Shown: one piece after another, positions 1 to 5,883 of the stretch | Layout of the letters: each line of letters opens with the position of its first letter | How positions within the stretch are numbered: the first letter of the stretch is position 1 | Origin: Ruminococcaceae bacterium UBA1320 | GTDB lineage: Bacteria; Bacillota; Clostridia; Oscillospirales; Ethanoligenentaceae | Assembly: GCA_002306975.1 (NCBI GenBank) | Contig: DBTI01000168.1 | Span: 1-14,669 of the forward strand | Direction: 5' to 3' | Length of the DNA: 14,669 nt | Notes under the pieces: generated by a model | The model's input: only the letters and a program-made list of their open reading frames with translations | Database searches by the model: none | Told to the model about the DNA's origin: nothing | Made by a program: the position numbers and the translations under genes

Positions 1-243
1 AGTACGAGAGGACCGGGATGGACGCACCGCTGGTGCATCAGTTGTCACGCCAGTGGCATAGCTGAGTAGCCAAGTGCGGAACGGATAAACGCTGAAGGCA
101 TCTAAGCGTGAAACCGACCCTAAGATAAGATATCCCACATCATAAGATGGTAAGACACCTTGAAGACTACAAGGTTGATAGGTCGGATGTGTAAGCATGG
201 TGACATGTTCAGCTAACCGATACTAATATGTCGAGGGCTTGAC
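1..243 (+). rRNA. 23S ribosomal RNA, 3' end (partial)
   Basis: This is the last part of a bacterial large-subunit rRNA gene, cut by the left window edge. It opens exactly at the universally conserved sarcin-ricin loop (AGTACGAGAGGACC), the binding site of elongation factors, and runs through the usual domain VI sequence to a 3' end near the GAGGGCTTGACC motif. The length from the sarcin-ricin loop to the end, about 245 nt, agrees with the E. coli 23S gene. The exact mature 3' end is uncertain by a few bases. The next 100 nt (244-345) are a pyrimidine-rich trailer without a gene, with a short CCTTC/GAAGG pairing. Confidence 0.97.
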
Positions 244-345
244 CTTGATGCTTCTTATTATTGTTTTGTTCTTTCAACCTTCCCTCCTTTTTGCATTCAT
301 CATTACTTTCTTTGTTCGGTTTTGAAGGCCCTAAAAGATGCAGTT

Positions 346-421
346 GCACCTCTAGCTCAGTTGGTAGAGCAACTGACTCTTAATCAGTGGGTCCGGGGTT
401 CGAGTCCCCGGAGGTGCACCA
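346..421 (+). tRNA. tRNA-Lys (anticodon CUU)
   Basis: A complete 76-nt cloverleaf. The acceptor arms GCACCTC and GAGGTGC pair fully, the anticodon stem is ACTGA/TCAGT around the loop CTCTTAA, giving anticodon CUU (reads AAG), and the T arm is CCGGG-TTCGAGT-CCCGG-like. The discriminator is A418 and the CCA end is encoded (419-421), which is typical of Bacteria. It lies about 100 nt downstream of 23S and upstream of 5S, so it should be released from the rRNA precursor. Confidence 0.97.
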
Positions 422-610
422 CCAGTTGCACTGGAGGCAGTTCGCGGTGATCATTGCAGTGATCTGTAGTTTTACGTCGCGAACAGTACTTTCAGGCATT
501 GCCTTCCCCAATGAACACCGATTAGGGCTGATATTTAGCAGAAGTTTATAGTCGCGGACGCAGAGCTAAAGTGAGAGAAAAGCTTATTCGCGAATTGCTC
601 TCTGCAAGAG
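422..610 (+). other. Structured spacer between two tRNA genes
   Basis: These 189 nt hold no ORF of note but fold readily. GTTCGCG (440-446) pairs with CGCGAAC (478-484) and encloses a smaller GATCA/TGATC hairpin. CATTG (497-501) pairs with CAATG (509-513). GCAGAG (560-565) pairs with CTCTGC (600-605) directly before the next tRNA and encloses the 10-bp palindrome ATTCGCGAAT (586-595). The likely role is processing of the rRNA-tRNA precursor, which is an inference. It does not form a cloverleaf, so a decayed tRNA is not supported. Confidence 0.5.
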
Positions 611-686
611 GGCCCGTTGGTCAAGCGGTCTAAGACACTGGCCTCTCACGCCGGTTACAGCGGTTCGAATCCGCTACGGGTCACCA
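611..686 (+). tRNA. tRNA-Glu (anticodon CUC)
   Basis: A complete 76-nt cloverleaf. The acceptor arms GGCCCGT and ACGGGTC pair with one G-U wobble, the anticodon stem CTGGC/GCCGG surrounds the loop CTCTCAC, giving anticodon CUC (reads GAG), and the T loop is TTCGAAT. The discriminator is A683 and CCA is encoded at 684-686. It belongs to the same transcript as the rRNA genes and lies 75 nt before the 5S gene. Confidence 0.96.
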
Positions 687-761
687 ATTTTATTCTTTTC
701 TTTTATTACGGTCAAAACAGCATGATTCTTTTCTTAAGAATTGTCTGTTGAGATATATACA

Positions 762-877
762 GCCGGTGCCAATGACGATGAGGTCCCACCCGTTCCCATT
801 CCGAACACGGTAGTTAAGCTCATCGGTGCCCAAGATACTTGGCGGGTGACTGCCTGGGAAAATAGGTCGATGCCGGC
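762..877 (+). rRNA. 5S ribosomal RNA
   Basis: Recognised from the conserved core CCCACCCGTTCCCATTCCGA, followed by ACACGG and GTTAAGCTC, and from the closing helix formed by GCCGGT at 762 and GCCGGC at 872-877. The length of about 116 nt fits bacterial 5S. Ends were set from the terminal helix and may be off by one to three bases. It lies about 520 nt from the 23S end because two tRNA genes intervene, and a terminator follows within 10 nt. Confidence 0.95.
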
Positions 878-885
878 ATAAAAAA

Positions 886-914
886 GACAAGTTGCTTTGC
901 AGCTTGTCTTTTTT
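886..914 (+). terminator. Rho-independent terminator of the rRNA operon
   Basis: GACAAGTTGC (886-895) pairs with GCAGCTTGTC (899-908) with one wobble and a three-base loop, followed by six T residues. An A-run precedes it, so the hairpin could also stop transcription from the opposite strand. It follows the 5S gene by eight bases. Confidence 0.92.
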
Positions 915-1269
915 ACTACATGCTCATACCAATATATATTATATAATGAAAATAATAATCTTGGATATAATCATAGGCAGAAGCTTTCAAAAAATATTCT
1001 GCAACATCAAAGAATGTAATATTCAGTATTTTGTTGCAAATAGAGATGATGACATGATTCGACAGGCATATAGTTGACCCGATCCATTTCTATTGTTTCT
1101 AAAATGAAAAAAAATGATGCTAATATTGCAAATACACCACACTATATTCAGCGATTATTCATAAATATTATTCGTAAAATATTGTAAATAGCACAGTGAA
1201 ACAGCCTGCCGCCACAAGATATCGTTATATTGTTTGCTTAAACACGTGTATCAATATTGCATAAATGAC
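915..1269. other. AT-rich intergenic region without a supported gene
   Basis: The stretch from the rRNA terminator to the glt promoter is very AT-rich. I see no ORF with a ribosome binding site on either strand. It contains the stem GCAGAA (977-982)/TTCTGC (997-1002), which overlaps by two bases a second stem GCAACA (1001-1006)/TGTTGC (1032-1037) that encloses GAAT/ATTC, and the 8-bp palindrome ACACGTGT (1242-1249). No function can be assigned. Confidence 0.6.
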
Positions 1270-1297
1270 TTGACAATTGTGCAGTTTATGATAAAAT
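1270..1297 (+). promoter_or_regulatory. Sigma-A type promoter of the glutamate synthase operon
   Basis: A perfect -35 hexamer TTGACA (1270-1275) is followed after 16 bp by TAAAAT (1292-1297). Transcription would begin near 1304, giving an 85-nt leader before the first gene. It is the only strong match in the 474-bp gap and points in the right direction. A 9-base repeat begins at 1302, over the predicted start point. Confidence 0.6.
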
Positions 1298-1301
1298 TTA
1301 A

Positions 1302-1344
1302 TTTACAGCACCTTTTACAGCAAAGTAGTGTTCAATTTACGGCA
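1302..1344 (+). repeat. Three TTTACRGCA direct repeats at the glt transcription start
   Basis: TTTACAGCA occurs at 1302-1310 and 1314-1322, and TTTACGGCA at 1336-1344, with start-to-start distances of 12 and 22 bases. The array covers the predicted start of transcription and the early leader, a usual place for a repressor site or an RNA-level signal. The inverse complement of the same 9-mer occurs upstream of glnA at 7846-7854. A regulatory role is an inference. Confidence 0.45.
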
Positions 1345-1388
1345 TAAACAATTTGTCGTATTAATAGCTATTATCAGGAGGAATCATA

Positions 1389-2486
1389 ATGCTTTCTAAG
1401 GAAGGTCAGGTCCGCATACCGTCAGGATGCGCAATCTCCGGTATAATAAGCCGCAAAGGAAAATCAATTCCGGGGTCTGTTATTGTAAAATCCATTGCGG
1501 TTATGCATGACAGGTCAAATGGTCTTGGCGGTGGATTTGCCGGCTACGGCATATATCCTGAGTATAAAGAATTATACGCGCTCCATGTATTTTATTATAA
1601 TACCACAGCAAAAGATCAGACAGAAGCGTTTATTAACAGACATTTTGAGATTGGTTATCTTAACAGCATTCCAACCCGCAAGCATAAGAATATAACTGAT
1701 GAACCAATCATTATGCGCTATTTTGTAACTCCTCTTCAAAACAAGCTTAAAACAAGCCTGCTTGACGAGCGTGATTTCGTTGCAAAATGCGTTATGAATA
1801 TTAACAGCAATTATGAAGGCGCTTATGTCTTCTCCAGCGGCAAAAATATGGGTGTTTTCAAGGCTGTCGGTTTTCCTGAGGATGTTGGGGAATTCTATCG
1901 CCTTGAAGAATACAATGGCTATCTCTGGACTGCACATGGCCGCTATCCGACAAATACGCCGGGATGGTGGGGCGGTGCTCACCCGTTTGGTCTTTTAGAT
2001 TATACGATAGTACATAATGGGGAGATTTCATCATATGACGCCAACAGGCGTTACCTTGAGATGTTTGGCTATAAGTGCAAGCTCTTGACCGACACCGAGG
2101 CGATTACCTATATCGTCGATTTTCTCAACCGTAAAAACGGGATGCCGCTTGAAGAAATCACAAATGTTGTTTGCGCAAAATTCTGGGATGAAATTGACAA
2201 TATGCCTGAGAAGGAGCGCATTAAGCATGAAGCTTATCGTTCCGTTTACGGCAGTTTGCTTATAAATGGTCCATTCTCCATCATACTTGGCTTTAACGGC
2301 GGTATGATGGCGCTTAACGATCGTCTGAAGCTTCGCGGCATGGTTGCGGCGGAAAAAGACGATATGGTTTATGTTGCAAGTGAAGAATGCGCAATCCGCG
2401 CGATATGCCCGGATCCTGATCGGGTATGGGCGCCCAAGGGCGGCGAGCCAGTTATCGCCCGCCTTGAGGAAGGAGGTAAAAACTAA
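1389..2486 (+). CDS. Glutamate synthase, class II glutamine amidotransferase subunit (GlxB/GltB N-domain type)
   Basis: This 365-residue protein is the glutaminase domain of a split glutamate synthase. It hydrolyses glutamine to glutamate and ammonia, which would be channelled to the FMN subunit encoded next. The predicted nucleophile is Cys14 in IPSGCAISGII; a 13-residue leader must be removed to expose it, as in GlxB-type relatives. Other family motifs are HGRYPTN (183-189), HNGEISSYDAN (209-219), TDTE (234-237), RLKLR (312-316) and ASEE (330-333). The ATG is preceded at eight bases by a perfect AGGAGG (1376-1381). The gene ends in TAATG, sharing one base with the next start, so the two are probably translationally coupled. 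Classic bacterial GltB carries this domain fused to the FMN and GXGXG domains; here each is a separate protein, as in archaeal-type enzymes. I am confident of the domain and less so that glutamate is the only product of the complex. Confidence 0.93.
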   Translation: MLSKEGQVRIPSGCAISGIISRKGKSIPGSVIVKSIAVMHDRSNGLGGGFAGYGIYPEYKELYALHVFYYNTTAKDQTEAFINRHFEIGYLNSIPTRKHKNITDEPIIMRYFVTPLQNKLKTSLLDERDFVAKCVMNINSNYEGAYVFSSGKNMGVFKAVGFPEDVGEFYRLEEYNGYLWTAHGRYPTNTPGWWGGAHPFGLLDYTIVHNGEISSYDANRRYLEMFGYKCKLLTDTEAITYIVDFLNRKNGMPLEEITNVVCAKFWDEIDNMPEKERIKHEAYRSVYGSLLINGPFSIILGFNGGMMALNDRLKLRGMVAAEKDDMVYVASEECAIRAICPDPDRVWAPKGGEPVIARLEEGGKN

Positions 2487-3991
2487 TGCCAGTAAATTAT
2501 ATACAGCCGGAATTTGTTGTTTTAAGAAACAGCGACAGATGCATTAAATGCCGCGTTTGTGAACGTCAGTGCTCTAACGAAGTACATACTTACGACGCAG
2601 ACGGCGACGTTATGCTTGCTGACGAATCAAAATGCGTAGATTGCCAGCGCTGTGTAACCCTTTGCCCCACACATGCGCTGTCAATAGAAGAAAACCAGAA
2701 TAAACTGCGCCAAAACGGAAACTGGAGCAATCAGCTTATATATGAGGCTTACCGTCAGGCTGAAAGCGGCGCTGTGTTGCTGTCGGCTATGGGTAACCCA
2801 CGCGAATATCCTGTTTATTGGGATAAAATTTTACTGAATGCAAGCCAGGTCACCAATCCGTCCATTGACCCGATCCGTGAGCCGATGGAAACGCGCGTTA
2901 TATTAGGAAGCAAGCCTTCAAAGCTTGAGTTTAATGAAGACGGCTCGCTTAAGACGAAGCTTTCACCAAGCCTCAAACTTAACATTCCGATAATGTTCTC
3001 GGCTATGTCATATGGCTCAATCAGCAAAAACGCGCATGAAAGCCTTGCGCGCGCGGCGACAGAGCTTGGCACCTATTACAATACAGGTGAGGGCGGCTTG
3101 CATGAAGATTTCTATCAATACGGCCCGAATACAATAATTCAGGTTGCTTCAGGCCGTTTCGGCGTGCATCCCGGGTTTTTAAACGCAGGTGCTGCCATTG
3201 AGATCAAGATGGGTCAGGGCGCGAAGCCCGGACTTGGCGGTCACCTTCCGGGCGCAAAGGTCAAGGAGGATGTCTCCCGAACCCGAATGATTCCGCTTGG
3301 AACGGACGCGCTTTCTCCTTATCCTCATCACGATATCTATTCGATTGAAGATTTAAGACAGCTTATCTTTTCGCTTAAAGAGGCTACACGCTATACAAAG
3401 CCGGTGTTTGTAAAGATTGCCGCCGTTCATAACGTTGCGGCTATTGCCTCCGGCATAGCCCGCAGCGGCGCCGATGCTATTGTTATCGACGGTTTCCGCG
3501 GCGGCACAGGCGCTGCGCCCACACGCATCCGCGACAACGTCGGTATTCCGATTGAGCTTGCGCTTGCGGCGGTTGACCAGAGACTTCGCGATGAGGGCAT
3601 ACGCAACAACGTAAGCGTCATCGTAGCAGGATCGATTCGCTGCTCGTCTGATGCTGTCAAGGCTATTGCACTTGGCGCCGACGCTATTTATATCGGTACT
3701 GCGGCGCTTCTTGCGCTCGGCTGCCATCTCTGCCGCGACTGCCACTCCGGCAAATGCAACTGGGGTATCGCAACACAGCGCGCTGACCTTGTAAAACGTC
3801 TTAACCCTGAAGTAGGGTATAAGAGACTGGTTAATATCGTTCAGGCGTGGAATCACGAGATAAAAGAAATGATGGGCGGCATGGGCATAAATGCCATTGA
3901 CAGCCTTCGTGGAAACAGACTGATGCTTCGCGGTATCGGGCTTAATGAAAAAGAGCTTGAAATTCTTGGCATCAAACACGCCGGCGAATAA
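2486..3991 (+). CDS. Glutamate synthase, ferredoxin-FMN synthase subunit
   Basis: This 501-residue subunit should carry out the reductive amination of 2-oxoglutarate. Residues 19-60 form a two-cluster ferredoxin: Cys19, 22, 25 and 29 (CIKCRVCERQC) and Cys50, 53, 56 and 60 (CVDCQRCVTLCP). From about residue 100 to 490 it matches the FMN-binding TIM-barrel of GltB, with GEGGLHEDFYQYGP (201-214), GQGAKPGLGGHLPG (243-256), DGFRGGTGAAP (335-345) and GADAIYIGTAAL (397-408). Cys413, Cys419 and Cys424 keep the exact spacing (x5, x4) of the [3Fe-4S] ligands of GltB, just before GIATQ. An extra Cys416 lies within this motif. The start shares one base with the upstream stop and has AGGAGG at 2471-2476. 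The fused ferredoxin domain suggests electrons arrive from a separate Fe-S partner, and such a protein is encoded downstream. Three bases after the stop a long hairpin begins. Confidence 0.94.
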   Translation: MPVNYIQPEFVVLRNSDRCIKCRVCERQCSNEVHTYDADGDVMLADESKCVDCQRCVTLCPTHALSIEENQNKLRQNGNWSNQLIYEAYRQAESGAVLLSAMGNPREYPVYWDKILLNASQVTNPSIDPIREPMETRVILGSKPSKLEFNEDGSLKTKLSPSLKLNIPIMFSAMSYGSISKNAHESLARAATELGTYYNTGEGGLHEDFYQYGPNTIIQVASGRFGVHPGFLNAGAAIEIKMGQGAKPGLGGHLPGAKVKEDVSRTRMIPLGTDALSPYPHHDIYSIEDLRQLIFSLKEATRYTKPVFVKIAAVHNVAAIASGIARSGADAIVIDGFRGGTGAAPTRIRDNVGIPIELALAAVDQRLRDEGIRNNVSVIVAGSIRCSSDAVKAIALGADAIYIGTAALLALGCHLCRDCHSGKCNWGIATQRADLVKRLNPEVGYKRLVNIVQAWNHEIKEMMGGMGINAIDSLRGNRLMLRGIGLNEKELEILGIKHAGE

Positions 3992-3993
3992 TT

Positions 3994-4043
3994 ACTGTAT
4001 AGAGTGCAATAATGGTTGCCATCACTATTGCGCTCTATACAGT
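3994..4043 (+). other. Long imperfect hairpin after the FMN subunit gene
   Basis: ACTGTATAGAG (3994-4004) pairs perfectly with CTCTATACAGT (4033-4043); a G-U wobble, a 6-bp stem GCAATA/TATTGC, one mismatch and two further pairs extend it to about 20 bp around an 8-base loop. No T-run follows, so it is not a standard terminator. It may stabilise the upstream mRNA segment or reduce read-through. Confidence 0.7.
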
Positions 4044-4059
4044 CGGGCTAAACGCCATG

Positions 4060-4096
4060 ACGTGTGCGATTTTCGCTTCGCGAAACGCACATACGT
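4060..4096 (+). other. Second intra-operon hairpin
   Basis: GTGCG (4064-4068) pairs with CGCAC (4086-4090) and, inside a two-base bulge, TTTCGC (4071-4076) pairs with GCGAAA (4080-4085) around a TTC loop. ACGT (4060-4063) and ACGT (4093-4096) can extend the base beyond a bulge. It lies 16 bp after the first hairpin and also lacks a T-run. Confidence 0.65.
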
Positions 4097-4125
4097 AATA
4101 TATAATCCCAAAAAGCATTTACTTT

Positions 4126-4151
4126 AAATATTTATGCGGGAAATATTTTTT
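4126..4151 (+). terminator. Weak terminator-like AU hairpin with T-run
   Basis: AAATATTT (4126-4133) pairs with an identical self-complementary AAATATTT (4141-4148) around a 7-base loop, and the run of six T residues ends at 4151. The stem has no G-C pair, so termination would be weak. It lies 50 bp before the next gene and could act as an attenuator. The TATAAT at 4160-4165 has no good -35 partner. Confidence 0.3.
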
Positions 4152-4201
4152 GGAATATATATAATAATTAAATTGATTTATCAGGGCAATGGAGGGCTTT
4201 T

Positions 4202-4648
4202 ATGAAAAAGGTTTATGCGATAGAAGAATATTGCCTTGCCTGCCACCTGTGCGAATATTATTGCGGCTTTTCACACAGCGGCGAAAGCAGCATAGTCAAG
4301 GCATATAAAAAGGGAGCTCCGCAGGCTCGTATTCAGGTAGAAGAAGGCAGCGAGGTCAATTTCGCACTGAACTGCCGTCACTGTGATAACCCCATTTGCG
4401 TTAAATCCTGTATTACCGGCGCGCTCACACGTGATGAAGACGGTGTTATCCGTGTCAATCAGGAAAAATGCGTTGGTTGCTGGACTTGTGTTATGTCGTG
4501 CCCATACGGCGCGGTTGTCCGCGGTCACGGTGACAAATCGGTTGCTTTAAAGTGCGACCTTTGCACCGAGAGCGGCGACACACCCGCATGTGTGCAGGGC
4601 TGCCCCAACAGAGCGCTCGTTTTTGAGGACAGGGGGGACGCAAAATGA
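4202..4648 (+). CDS. 4Fe-4S electron-transfer protein of the glutamate synthase (CooF/HycB-like, four clusters)
   Basis: This 148-residue protein has sixteen cysteines in four groups: 11, 14, 17, 21; 58, 61, 66, 70; 90, 93, 96, 100; and 118, 121, 130, 134. That pattern is typical of the beta-type electron-transfer subunits of the DMSO reductase and CooF/HycB families, which carry four [4Fe-4S] clusters. There is no signal peptide or membrane segment, so it should be cytoplasmic. The gene overlaps the following flavoprotein gene by four bases (ATGA), which strongly suggests a complex between the two. The likely job, inferred from context, is to carry electrons from the flavoprotein to the ferredoxin domain of the FMN subunit. 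GGAGGG (4191-4196) lies five bases before the ATG. A 210-bp gap with hairpins separates it from the first two glt genes. Confidence 0.9.
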   Translation: MKKVYAIEEYCLACHLCEYYCGFSHSGESSIVKAYKKGAPQARIQVEEGSEVNFALNCRHCDNPICVKSCITGALTRDEDGVIRVNQEKCVGCWTCVMSCPYGAVVRGHGDKSVALKCDLCTESGDTPACVQGCPNRALVFEDRGDAK

Positions 4649-5883
4649 AGTATGTTATAATAGGTAATTCCGCCGCCGCCGTCGGTTGCATCGAGGGTAT
4701 CAGAAAAAACGACCAGAGCGGAGAGATACTTTTAATCTCGGATGAGAAGCATGCGACATACAGCCGTCCGCTGATTTCATATTGGCTCAAGGGCAAGGTT
4801 GTTGACAAGAACATGTATTACCGCCCTGAAGACTTCTATGAGAAGAACGGCGTTAAAACAATGCTTGGCGTAAAGGTCACCGGTCTTGACGCAAAGAAAA
4901 AGACCTTGACCCTTTCAGACGGCTCAAAGGTTGATTATGAAAATCTGCTTGTGGGCACAGGGTCCCGCCCGTTCGTTCCCCCGATTGAGGGCGTGAATGA
5001 ATGTAAGAACGCCGTAACGTTCTTGAACTGGGACAGCGCGATTCAGCTTAAATCAATGATAAACGAAAACAGCCGTGTTATCGTGCTTGGCGCAGGCTTG
5101 ATCGGCTTAAAGGTAGCCGAGGGTCTTGCCGGTCATGTTGGCACACTGACTGTTGTTGAAATGGCTTCACACCTTATGCCGTCAGTGCTTGACGACAAGG
5201 GCGCGGCTATTCTTGAAAAGCATATCACAAAGTGCGGCGTCAACTTCATATTCGGTGATTCCGCCGCAAAAGCCGGCACGAATGAGCTTACACTCAGTTC
5301 CGGCAAAAAGTTGCCGTTTGATGTGCTTGTTGTTGCGGCCGGTGTTCGCCCCAATGTCGAGCTTGTCAAAGAAGCGGGCGGCAAAGTCGGGCGCGGCATT
5401 GTGACAGACGACGAAATGCGCACAACACTTGACGGCGTTTATGCTGCGGGTGACTGCGTTGAGGCAGTCGACACCGTTACCGGTGACCGCCACATTATGG
5501 CTCTTTTGCCAAACGCATATATGCAGGGCGAGGCAGCCGGCATCAATATGGCCGGTGGCAAAGCCGACACGCCAAAGGTTATGCCGATGAACGCAATCGG
5601 TTTCTTCGGGCTTCCGCTTGTTTCAGCCGGCAGCTATGACGGCGAGGAATTTGTTGAGGAAGGCGAAGAGTCTTATAAAAAGCTGGTTTTTAGGGACAAC
5701 AAACTTTTGGGCTACATACTCATCAGCGATGTTGACCGTGCCGGTATTTATACCGCATTAATAAGAGAAAAAATCGACCTCAAGGGTGTCGATATAGCGC
5801 TTCTTAAAAAGCAACCGCAGCTCATGCTGTTCGGCAAGTCGGATCGCAAGCGTATTCTTGCCGGAGGAGGTATAGCGCAATGA
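4645..5883 (+). CDS. FAD-dependent pyridine nucleotide-disulfide-type oxidoreductase of the glutamate synthase
   Basis: This 412-residue flavoprotein probably oxidises NADH or NADPH and passes electrons to the Fe-S protein encoded just before it. The FAD-binding N-terminus is VIIGNSAAAVGC (4-15), where the usual third glycine is replaced; an ATYSRPLISYWLKG stretch (37-50) follows. The NAD(P) fold is VIVLGAGLIGLKVAEG (145-160), and the second FAD motif is GVYAAGDCVEA (264-274). No redox-active CxxC disulfide is present, so it resembles the rubredoxin reductase/NirB group rather than thioredoxin reductase. It is unlike GltD, the usual small subunit, because it lacks an N-terminal Fe-S domain; the separate upstream protein supplies clusters instead. 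It overlaps both neighbours by ATGA junctions. NADH or NADPH preference cannot be read safely from the sequence. Confidence 0.9.
   Translation: MKYVIIGNSAAAVGCIEGIRKNDQSGEILLISDEKHATYSRPLISYWLKGKVVDKNMYYRPEDFYEKNGVKTMLGVKVTGLDAKKKTLTLSDGSKVDYENLLVGTGSRPFVPPIEGVNECKNAVTFLNWDSAIQLKSMINENSRVIVLGAGLIGLKVAEGLAGHVGTLTVVEMASHLMPSVLDDKGAAILEKHITKCGVNFIFGDSAAKAGTNELTLSSGKKLPFDVLVVAAGVRPNVELVKEAGGKVGRGIVTDDEMRTTLDGVYAAGDCVEAVDTVTGDRHIMALLPNAYMQGEAAGINMAGGKADTPKVMPMNAIGFFGLPLVSAGSYDGEEFVEEGEESYKKLVFRDNKLLGYILISDVDRAGIYTALIREKIDLKGVDIALLKKQPQLMLFGKSDRKRILAGGGIAQ

Noticed and set aside
422..610. Third, decayed tRNA gene in the spacer
   Set aside because: The stems do not form a cloverleaf, and no T-loop motif or anticodon arm is found.
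690..890. Minus-strand ORF across the 5S gene
   Set aside because: It is the complement of the 5S rRNA and its terminator; structural RNA explains the sequence.
892..1077. Possible small protein of 61 residues, or 43 residues from an internal ATG, after the rRNA operon
   Set aside because: The frame opens inside the rRNA terminator, neither start has a ribosome binding site, and the product resembles translated AT-rich spacer.
3353..3979. Minus-strand ORF of 208 residues opposite the FMN subunit
   Set aside because: Same explanation: the + strand frame has clear family motifs throughout.
3994..4096. Insertion sequence or CRISPR-like repeats
   Set aside because: The two hairpins differ in sequence, no target-site duplication or transposase is seen, and no regularly spaced repeats occur anywhere in the window.
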